A stretch of DNA of 13,744 nucleotides from an uncultured Bacteroidota bacterium (GTDB taxonomy: Bacteria > Bacteroidota > Bacteroidia > Chitinophagales > Chitinophagaceae), in NCBI GenBank assembly GCA_903933765.1, contig CAIZLI010000062.1, forward strand, positions 1 through 13,744, in the 5' to 3' direction. Made by a program: the position numbers and the translations under genes. Every line of letters starts with the position of its first letter. The stretch's first letter is position 1. Positions 8,301-13,744 of the stretch are shown here, piece by piece. The notes below the pieces were generated by a model. That model searched no databases. It had not been told where the DNA came from and worked only from the letters and a program-made list of their open reading frames with translations.

Positions 8301-8332
8301 AAAAAATGCGACATCTTGATGTCGCATTTTTT
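8301..8332. terminator. Bidirectional intrinsic terminator between gldN and uvrC
   Basis: A perfect inverted repeat has 15-base arms (8301-8315 and 8318-8332) around TT. Its G/C-containing core is GCGACATC/GATGTCGC, and the arms end in A6 on the left and T6 on the right. Either strand gives a stem followed by a U-tract, so it can stop the gldKLMN transcript from the left and the uvrC transcript from the right. It lies 17 bases after the gldN stop and 42 bases past the uvrC stop, between convergent genes, exactly where a shared terminator is expected. In practice the loop would be about four bases (CTTG). Confidence 0.9.
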
Positions 8333-8374
8333 ATTAGCGCTTGTTTGTATATCCGATATAAACCCGAATCTATT

Positions 8375-10183
8375 TTATTGTTGCTCCTTTTCAAAAGCCG
8401 CAATTAAGATTTTCGTTTTTGCAGCGCCAATTAGTTCGGTTAAGATGCCTGGGCTAGCGCTTTTTATTTTACTAACCGATTTAAAATAAGTCAATAAAGT
8501 TTCTTTTGTTTTAGGTCCAATGCCTTCGATATGGTCTAAGCTATTTTCCAATGCGCCCCTTGATCTTTGAGCTCTATGGAAAGTGATCCCAAAACGGTGC
8601 ACCTCATCCCTAATATTTCGAACAAGGTTGTGAGCTGCACTATTCCAGTTCAATAAGATGGAACGTGTATCTCCTGGGAAGAACAATTCTTCTATATTTT
8701 TAGCCAATCCAACGGTTGTTACTTTGTCCTGAATACCCAATTCTTTTAAAGCATCTAATGCAGCGTTTAATTGCCCCTTACCGCCATCAATGATAATCAA
8801 CTGAGGTAGAGGTTGCTTTTTTTGCAAGACCGAACTATAGCGTCTTAAAACGGTTTCATGCATACTTGCAAAGTCATTAATGCCCACCACGGTCTTAATA
8901 TTGAATTTGCGATAATCCGACTTACTTGCTATTCCGTTTTTAAAACAAACCATCGCAGAGACAGGGTAGGCCCCCTGAAAATTAGAGTTATCAAAACATT
9001 CAATATGGTTTGGCACGGCAGGTAAGGATAGTAATTCTTTTAACTCAATCAATACTTCATTGACTGGTGCCTGCTCGCTCACTTTCACCAAAGCTTGTCG
9101 ATGTTTCCAGTCCTTTAATGCATAATCGACATTCTTTTGAGAGAGCGCTAGTAAATGCAATTTCTCACCCATTTTTGGAACGGTATATTTAACACCTTGT
9201 TCTTTTTCTATGGGTTCAAGCGGTACAATGATTTCCTTTGCTTCGGATTCAACTTGCGTTCTAAAATAATGAATAGCGAATGCAAGTACGGCTTCTTTGA
9301 ACTCTTCCAATGGCGTACTTAGTGGCAACATATGTGTTTGAACAATACGTCCTTCTTGCAACATCAAGTAATTGACATAGGCTTGATCTTCCTCCATGGC
9401 AATGCTAAACACATCCATGGCTTCTTGTTGCTTTGTAAGAATCTCCGACTTGGTTTGGTATCGTTCTAGTTCATCAATCTTCTTCTTGGTGGCATTGGCT
9501 TTTTCAAAAGCAAGCGCAGCGGATTCGGCTTGCATCGTCTCTTTTAAATTTTGCACCAAGGGTTTTACATTGCCTTTCAATAAATGCTTTACTTGATCAA
9601 TTGAATGCTCGTAATCTGCTACTGTTTGAAAACCCTGGCAAGGCCCTTTGCAATTACCTAAATGGTATTCTAGGCAAACTTTAAATTTGCCCTGTTGAAT
9701 ATTTTTTGGAGTGAGTGGTAAAGTGCATGTCCTTAAAGGAATGGTTTCTTGAATATGGTTAATCAATTCTCGAACAGCAAATACATGTGTGAATGGTCCA
9801 ATATAAGTAGAACCGTCTTTAAACTTTCTTCTGGTTAAAAACACCCTAGGGAAAGCTTCGTTTTTAATAACGATGTATGGATAAGTCTTATCGTCCTTTA
9901 AATTGATATTGTATTTGGGCTGATAATTTTTAATGAGCTCGTTCTCTAAAATAAATGCATCGTGTTCTGAATTCACAATGGTATACTTGATATCGGAAAT
10001 CCGCTGTACTAGTTCGATGGTTTTTAAATTATGTTGATTGGAAAGAAAATAAGAACTCACTCGATTTCTCAAGTGCTTTGCTTTACCAACGTACAATAGT
10101 TTGCCTTTATCATCAAAATATTGATAAATGCCTGGCTCTTGCGGGATGCTAGATTGTATTTTCTTAAACTGCTCTTTCTCCAT
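8375..10183 (-). CDS. uvrC: UvrC, excinuclease ABC subunit C
   Basis: UvrC makes the two cuts on either side of a DNA lesion in nucleotide excision repair, working with UvrA and UvrB. The 602-residue length is normal. In order: a GIY-YIG nuclease domain with GIY at 18-20, YVGKAK at 31-36 and catalytic-type R41, for the 3' cut; four cysteines C153, C170, C178 and C182, matching the iron-sulfur-cluster ligands known in UvrC; a UvrB-binding UVR motif around residues 210-245; and an RNase H-like domain with ECFDNSN, LIIIDGGKGQ and the HRFGITFHR segment, for the 5' cut. A C-terminal helix-hairpin-helix pair contains LDHIEGIGPKTKETLL. ATG 10181-10183 directly precedes the conserved N-terminus. It is convergent with gldN and divergent from the DUF2721-type gene, so it is probably transcribed alone. 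Confidence 0.97.
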   Translation of the reverse strand: MEKEQFKKIQSSIPQEPGIYQYFDDKGKLLYVGKAKHLRNRVSSYFLSNQHNLKTIELVQRISDIKYTIVNSEHDAFILENELIKNYQPKYNINLKDDKTYPYIVIKNEAFPRVFLTRRKFKDGSTYIGPFTHVFAVRELINHIQETIPLRTCTLPLTPKNIQQGKFKVCLEYHLGNCKGPCQGFQTVADYEHSIDQVKHLLKGNVKPLVQNLKETMQAESAALAFEKANATKKKIDELERYQTKSEILTKQQEAMDVFSIAMEEDQAYVNYLMLQEGRIVQTHMLPLSTPLEEFKEAVLAFAIHYFRTQVESEAKEIIVPLEPIEKEQGVKYTVPKMGEKLHLLALSQKNVDYALKDWKHRQALVKVSEQAPVNEVLIELKELLSLPAVPNHIECFDNSNFQGAYPVSAMVCFKNGIASKSDYRKFNIKTVVGINDFASMHETVLRRYSSVLQKKQPLPQLIIIDGGKGQLNAALDALKELGIQDKVTTVGLAKNIEELFFPGDTRSILLNWNSAAHNLVRNIRDEVHRFGITFHRAQRSRGALENSLDHIEGIGPKTKETLLTYFKSVSKIKSASPGILTELIGAAKTKILIAAFEKEQQ

Positions 10184-10193
10184 CGGGTCAATG

Positions 10194-10201
10194 CAAAAAT
10201 A
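10194..10201 (-). promoter_or_regulatory. Possible Bacteroidota -7 element for uvrC
   Basis: On the minus strand the sequence TATTTTTG lies ten bases before the uvrC ATG and fits the Bacteroidota -7 consensus TAnnTTTG exactly. I saw no clear TTG-type -33 element at the usual distance. If used, it would give a leader of only a few bases. The match is short and the 45-base gap is AT-rich, so this is tentative. Confidence 0.35.
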
Positions 10202-10228
10202 CCGGTTTATTTTTTCTATTTTTATATC

Positions 10229-10681
10229 ATGGAACTTTCAGTGAATATCCCTGCTTTACTATTTCCGGCTATAAGTCTGATCATGTTGGCTTATACCAAT
10301 CGATTTTTGGCCTTGTCTAACCGAGTAAGGGCATTGCATGATAAGTATCAACAAGAAGAAAATCGCTTAGTAATCTTTAGTGAAATTAAGAATCTTAAAT
10401 ATAGAATTAAACTCATTCAAAGAATGCAAACTTATGGAGTCGCCTCCTTGTTGTTATCCTTGCTTTCGATGTTTTTTATTTTTATTCAATACCAAGACAT
10501 TGCAAAATTTATATTTGCAGTTAGTTTGATTACTTTTTCAATTTCCATTTTTATCTCATTGGTCGAAATCCGGTTGAGTACAAAAGCACTCGAACTAGAA
10601 TTAAGTGATATGGAAGGTTTAGAAGATCCCTCAGTTATGGATTACTTAAAAAAGAAATTCGAAAGAGACGATAAAAAATAA
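10229..10681 (+). CDS. Small membrane protein, DUF2721 type
   Basis: This 150-residue protein has three hydrophobic segments: about residues 5-25 (IPALLFPAISLIMLAYTN), 74-94 (ASLLLSLLSMFFIFIQY) and 98-120 (FIFAVSLITFSISIFISLV). Between the first and second lies a charged helical stretch with SNRVRALHDKYQQEENRL, followed by LKYRIKLIQRM. The C-terminus is charged and cytoplasmic-looking. This layout, and the asparagine/arginine-rich patch after helix 1, fits the DUF2721 family of inner-membrane proteins, whose function is unknown. The frame extends upstream to 10121, but that part is antisense to uvrC, so I chose ATG 10229. The gene diverges from uvrC by 45 bases. Its TAA ends at 10681, directly against the stop codon of the convergent ABC exporter. 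Confidence 0.78.
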   Translation: MELSVNIPALLFPAISLIMLAYTNRFLALSNRVRALHDKYQQEENRLVIFSEIKNLKYRIKLIQRMQTYGVASLLLSLLSMFFIFIQYQDIAKFIFAVSLITFSISIFISLVEIRLSTKALELELSDMEGLEDPSVMDYLKKKFERDDKK

Positions 10682-11800
10682 TTAATGCCCTTTACGTTCT
10701 CCAATTTGCTGTCTCCACATGGCGTAATACAATCCTTTCTCTTCCAATAAACTTTGATGGTTACCAGATTCAATTACCTTGCCTTTCTCCAATACATAAA
10801 TTCTAGTAGCATGGATGATGGTACTTAGTCTGTGCGCAATCATGATGGTGATTTGTTCTCTTTCTTTAGACAGGTCACGGATGGTATCTGTAATGGACTC
10901 TTCGGTTAAACTATCTAATGAAGAGGTGGCTTCGTCAAAAATCAATAAATGCGGATGTCTAAGCAATGCTCTTGCAATGGAGAGTCTTTGTTTTTCACCA
11001 CCACTTAATTTCAATCCACCTTCTCCAATGACTGTCGCTAAGCCATTACCACCCTTATCTAAAATATTCGCACAACTCGCTTTAGTTAAAGCCAATAACA
11101 TATCATCCTCCGTAGCAGCTGGTGCAACGAATGCTAAATTTTCTTTGATCGTGCCAGCAAAAAGTTGTGTATCCTGTGTTACAAAACTAATTTGATTTCT
11201 AAGGGCACTCATATCAATTTGCGCTGTATTCACGCCATTCATTAAGATCTCGCCTTCTTGTGGTTCGTATAAACCCACTAATAATTTCACCAAAGTACTT
11301 TTGCCTGCGCCAGATGGCCCAACAAATGCAATTGTTTCGCCTTTTTTAGCCTCAAAACTAATTTGATCAATCGCTTTAAAATTAGCAGTTTGGTGTTGGA
11401 AGCCAACTTGTTTAAATGCTAGCTGCTCGATCTCGCCAATGGCAATAGGGTTTGCTGGTGGCGTGTCAATTGGTTTTTTCATCAAGGCATCAAAATTATT
11501 CAAAGACGCTTCGGTCTCTCTATAACTTAGGATGATACTACCAATTTCTTGCAATGGTCCAAAAATAAAGAAGCTATAAAACTGTAATGAAATCAATTGA
11601 CCTACTGTCAAAATTTCTTTAAAGATCAACCACATTAAAGTGAATGTAATGACTTGTCTCAAAGCATTCACCATCGTGCCTTGTATAAAACTTAAGGAAC
11701 GGATGTTTTTTACTTTCTTTAATTCAAGTGCTAAGATTTTATAAGTATTATTATTGAGACGATTAATTTCTTGAGTCGTTAATCCTAGGCTTTTTACCAA
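10682..11800 (-). CDS. C-terminal fragment of the split ABC exporter (last helices and ATPase)
   Basis: The frame resumes right after the TAA with TTG (11798-11800), which could serve as a restart codon; the next ATG-type option lies about 43 codons further in. The fragment has the last two membrane helices (VITFTLMWLIFKEIL and the YSFFIFGPLQEIGSIIL region). A complete nucleotide-binding domain follows: Walker A GPSGAGKST, Q-loop SFVTQDTQLFAG, signature LSGGEKQRLSIARALL, Walker B HLLIFDEATSSLD and H-loop IAHRLST. All key ATPase residues are present, so the catalytic half shows no decay. The stop codon TAA at 10682-10684 directly abuts the stop of the convergent DUF2721-type gene. Confidence 0.78.
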   Translation of the reverse strand: MVKSLGLTTQEINRLNNNTYKILALELKKVKNIRSLSFIQGTMVNALRQVITFTLMWLIFKEILTVGQLISLQFYSFFIFGPLQEIGSIILSYRETEASLNNFDALMKKPIDTPPANPIAIGEIEQLAFKQVGFQHQTANFKAIDQISFEAKKGETIAFVGPSGAGKSTLVKLLVGLYEPQEGEILMNGVNTAQIDMSALRNQISFVTQDTQLFAGTIKENLAFVAPAATEDDMLLALTKASCANILDKGGNGLATVIGEGGLKLSGGEKQRLSIARALLRHPHLLIFDEATSSLDSLTEESITDTIRDLSKEREQITIMIAHRLSTIIHATRIYVLEKGKVIESGNHQSLLEEKGLYYAMWRQQIGERKGH

Positions 11801-12448
11801 TTAAATATTTCTTAAACTTTCTGTGGTCGTACCAGCTAAACTAGTCGTTTCTTTTACGATATTTTTTTGAATGACTTTAATTCTTTTGCTTAATAAATTA
11901 GTGACATAAGCAATCATACTTGCACCTCCAATATAGATTGGCACAATAGACCAGTGTAAACGAGTCGCATAGATAGAAACAAATACCACACTTACTACAA
12001 TACCAAAAACCACATTGATTACATAGCTAATGAATTTTTCACAATCAGCACGTGCTTTGGTAAGGATGGATAAGGTTTCACCACTTCTTTGATCTTCAAA
12101 AGCTTGGTAAGGCAATTGCATGGAATGCTTTAAGCCATCTGTAAACAAGGCAGCGCCAAATTTTTGAATAATTACATTCACGATATAGTCTTGAAAAGCT
12201 TTTGCGATTCTACTCACCATGGCTGTTCCAACTAACAATAACAACATATTACCCACGCCTTTTAAGAACATAGCTTGTGTACGCTCGTTGCCAGCAGGGT
12301 CTAAAAATGGATTTTTTGCAAATTCATCAATTAGTTTTCCAAAGATCATTGGATCAAATAAAGAAAAGGTTTGGTTGATGGCTGCAAGTAAAAAAGCTAA
12401 TAAAACCAAGCCTTTAAAAGGCTTAATATATTGGATAAGAATTTTCAT
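11801..12448 (-). CDS. N-terminal fragment of the split ABC exporter (membrane domain)
   Basis: This part, 215 residues from ATG 12448, would be translated up to the TAA. It starts MKILIQYIKPFKGLVLLAFL, with helix 1 at about residues 12-28. It continues with FSLFDPMIFGKLID, then helix 2 near GVGNMLLLLVGTAMVSRIAK. FEDQRSGETLSILTKARAD is the coupling-helix region typical of ABC exporters, and two more hydrophobic segments follow around VINVVFGIVVSVVFVSIY and WSIVPIYIGGASM. It ends SLRNI, in the long cytoplasmic extension of helix 4. Without the ATPase half it should not transport anything alone. One base separates its start from the engB stop, which suggests coupled translation. Confidence 0.75.
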   Translation of the reverse strand: MKILIQYIKPFKGLVLLAFLLAAINQTFSLFDPMIFGKLIDEFAKNPFLDPAGNERTQAMFLKGVGNMLLLLVGTAMVSRIAKAFQDYIVNVIIQKFGAALFTDGLKHSMQLPYQAFEDQRSGETLSILTKARADCEKFISYVINVVFGIVVSVVFVSIYATRLHWSIVPIYIGGASMIAYVTNLLSKRIKVIQKNIVKETTSLAGTTTESLRNI

Positions 12449-12449
12449 A

Positions 12450-13094
12450 TTATTTTTTGTCTTTGTCTTCGTTGTATAGTAGGTTATAACGCGCAATACA
12501 GTTAAGCACTTCTTCCGTGCCTAATTTTTTCTCAGCACTGGTTACAAATCCTTCTGGTAAATAAGGCAGTAAGGTTTTTAATGTATCAAAAAACGCCTCT
12601 ACATTACGTTTTACAACACCTGGCTTTTCTTTATCAGATTTGGTGAATATAAGGGTATAAGGAATCTGCCATTGAAACAATTGTTCAACAAATTCAATAT
12701 CAATTTTTTGAGGACTATGCCTAGAATCTATCAATACAAAGACCATATTTAAATTAGGTCTCTTACGTAAATAATTTTCAATCATTTGCTCCCATCTACG
12801 TCGACTACTTTGAGACACTTTTGCATAACCATATCCTGGCAAATCGACAATATACCATTTCTCTGGACGGCCTTTCACCACTTCATTACTGATGATTTCA
12901 AAATGATTGATCAATTGCGTTTTCCCTGGCGCAGAAGAGGTTTTAGCCAATCCTTTTTGGCCACAAATGGCATTGATGATGGAGGATTTGCCTACATTAC
13001 TCCTTCCTATAAATGCGTATTCAGGTGCTTGTAAAACAAGACATTGATCGTAATTAGGACTCGAAATAAGGTAAGTGGCTTTATGTATTTTCAT
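12450..13094 (-). CDS. engB: EngB/YsxC/YihA, ribosome-biogenesis GTPase
   Basis: EngB is a small, usually essential GTPase needed for late assembly of the 50S ribosomal subunit. The 214-residue protein has the G motifs in order: G1 GRSNVGKSS at 30-38, a threonine/serine-rich switch I region (KTSSAPGKTQLINHF), G3 DLPGYGYAK, G4 TKSD preceded by YTLIF, and a G5-like TSAEKKLG near the end. The switch and NVGKSS sequences are those of EngB rather than Era or Der. ATG 13092-13094 matches the conserved N-terminus. It lies 27 bases after the gpmI stop and one base before the ABC exporter start, so the three genes probably form one transcript. Confidence 0.95.
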   Translation of the reverse strand: MKIHKATYLISSPNYDQCLVLQAPEYAFIGRSNVGKSSIINAICGQKGLAKTSSAPGKTQLINHFEIISNEVVKGRPEKWYIVDLPGYGYAKVSQSSRRRWEQMIENYLRKRPNLNMVFVLIDSRHSPQKIDIEFVEQLFQWQIPYTLIFTKSDKEKPGVVKRNVEAFFDTLKTLLPYLPEGFVTSAEKKLGTEEVLNCIARYNLLYNEDKDKK

Positions 13095-13121
13095 TGTGTT
13101 AATTAAGGAAGCTTATTACGC

Positions 13122-13744
13122 TTAGATTAAAACCTTTCCTGTCATCTCCTTAGGAATAGGTAAGTCCATCATTTGTAAAATAGTTGGGGCAAGATCGCCC
13201 AGTTTACCTGGTTGAATAGTGCCTTTCCAATTCTTATCAATGATAAAGAAAGGAACTAGATTCAATGAATGGGCCGTATTTGGACTACCATCTTCGTTCA
13301 TCATATAATCTGCATTGCCATGATCTGCAGTCAAGAAAATTGTATAGCCATTATTTAAACCAGCAATCACTACTTTTTGGACACAGGCATCTACTGTTTC
13401 AACTGCTTTTACAACGGCACTAAACACACCTGTATGGCCTACCATATCTGCATTGGCGTAGTTCAAGCAAATAAAGTCTGGGTTGCCAGCATTGATTTCA
13501 GGTAAGATTTTGTCTGTTAATTCTGCAGCACTCATTTCGGGTTGTAAGTCATAGGTAGCGACTTTAGGAGATGCGGCCATGATTCTTGTTTCCCCTTCAA
13601 ATGGTTGCTCTCTTCCTCCACTAAAAAAGAAAGTTACATGAGGATACTTTTCAGTTTCGGCAATACGAATTTGCTTTTTATTATTTTTTGCCAATACTTC
13701 ACCTAAAGTATTGATTAAATTATCGTTTTCAAATACAATATGTA
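13122..13744 (-). CDS. gpmI: GpmI, cofactor-independent phosphoglycerate mutase, C-terminal part (runs off the window)
   Basis: GpmI interconverts 3- and 2-phosphoglycerate in glycolysis using two manganese ions rather than 2,3-bisphosphoglycerate. About 207 residues of an enzyme usually near 510 are visible; the frame is open to base 13742 and the start is outside. The visible part begins HIVFENDNLINTLGEVLAKN and keeps RIAETEKYPHVTFFFSGGRE. It then has the phosphatase-domain metal ligands: DMVGH (Asp and His, first metal), TADHGN (Asp and His, second metal) and the His in NTAHSLNLVPF. It ends LPIPKEMTGKVLI at TAA 13122-13124. A TTG at about 13694 could be mistaken for a start, but the homology clearly runs past it. 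engB follows in the same direction. Confidence 0.95.
   Translation of the reverse strand, partial: HIVFENDNLINTLGEVLAKNNKKQIRIAETEKYPHVTFFFSGGREQPFEGETRIMAASPKVATYDLQPEMSAAELTDKILPEINAGNPDFICLNYANADMVGHTGVFSAVVKAVETVDACVQKVVIAGLNNGYTIFLTADHGNADYMMNEDGSPNTAHSLNLVPFFIIDKNWKGTIQPGKLGDLAPTILQMMDLPIPKEMTGKVLI

Larger units (their letters stand above)
10682..12448 (-). pseudogene. MsbA-like ABC exporter (TMD-NBD half-transporter) split by an in-frame stop
   Basis: Read through, this is one continuous frame of about 588 codons, the normal size for a half-size ABC exporter: six membrane helices followed by an ATPase domain, acting as a homodimer in the inner membrane. The frame is broken only by TAA at 11801-11803, giving TTESLRNI-stop-LVKSLGL. 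Close relatives, from memory of the family, read IELVKSLGL here, so GAA to TAA is the simplest change. There is no frameshift, deletion or decay of motifs on either side, so the event is recent, population-specific or a base-calling error. ATG 12446-12448 was chosen over an upstream in-frame start at 12496, which would overlap engB; it lies one base after the engB stop. The substrate (lipid, drug or other) cannot be told from sequence. Confidence 0.8.

Noticed and set aside
10815..11195. Plus-strand ORF of 126 codons.
   Set aside because: It is antisense to the ATPase domain of the ABC exporter, where every motif is conserved on the minus strand.
1..13744. Search for tRNA, rRNA, CRISPR arrays, insertion sequences, phage or defence genes.
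   Set aside because: Reading both strands by eye, I found no cloverleaf-like gene, regular repeat array, transposase or integrase, and no gene of unknown type large enough to hide a new system.

Overview
The window joins two unrelated genomes at about base 599/600. Bases 1 to about 599 look like a betaproteobacterium of the Burkholderiales type. They are visibly GC-rich (37 of 60 bases are G/C in both 61-120 and 421-480) and carry, on the minus strand, the end of infB, all of rbfA and the start of truB, in the usual bacterial order infB-rbfA-truB. From about 600 to the end the DNA is AT-rich (13 of 60 G/C in 661-720), has no clear Shine-Dalgarno sites, and encodes proteins of the phylum Bacteroidota. 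Gene content and protein flavour resemble Chitinophagaceae, a family-level guess made by eye. The switch falls inside infB on one side and inside the first codons of hemD on the other, so an assembly or cloning chimera is far more likely than gene transfer.

The Bacteroidota part begins with hemD (uroporphyrinogen-III synthase, lacking only its first residues) and a YyaL/SPATA20-type thioredoxin-domain protein, 15 bases apart. After a 134-base gap comes gldK-gldL-gldM-gldN on the plus strand. This is the core of the type IX secretion system (T9SS) and gliding machinery: GldL and GldM form the inner-membrane, proton-driven motor, and GldK and GldN form the periplasmic ring. A perfect-stem bidirectional terminator follows gldN and separates it from the convergent uvrC (excision repair nuclease). 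A short gap with a Bacteroidota-like promoter separates uvrC from a divergent small membrane protein of the DUF2721 type.

The last part is a minus-strand run, read from high to low coordinates: gpmI (cut by the window edge), engB (ribosome-assembly GTPase) and an MsbA-like ABC exporter. The exporter gene is split by a single in-frame TAA at 11801-11803, where relatives are expected to have Glu. All its other motifs are intact, so it is a recent nonsense change or a base error.

Most of the window is ordinary core-genome content. I see no new defence system, mobile element, CRISPR array, tRNA or rRNA. The points worth a second look are the chimeric junction, the interrupted transporter, a GldK without the expected lipobox cysteine, and inverted repeats in front of gldK.
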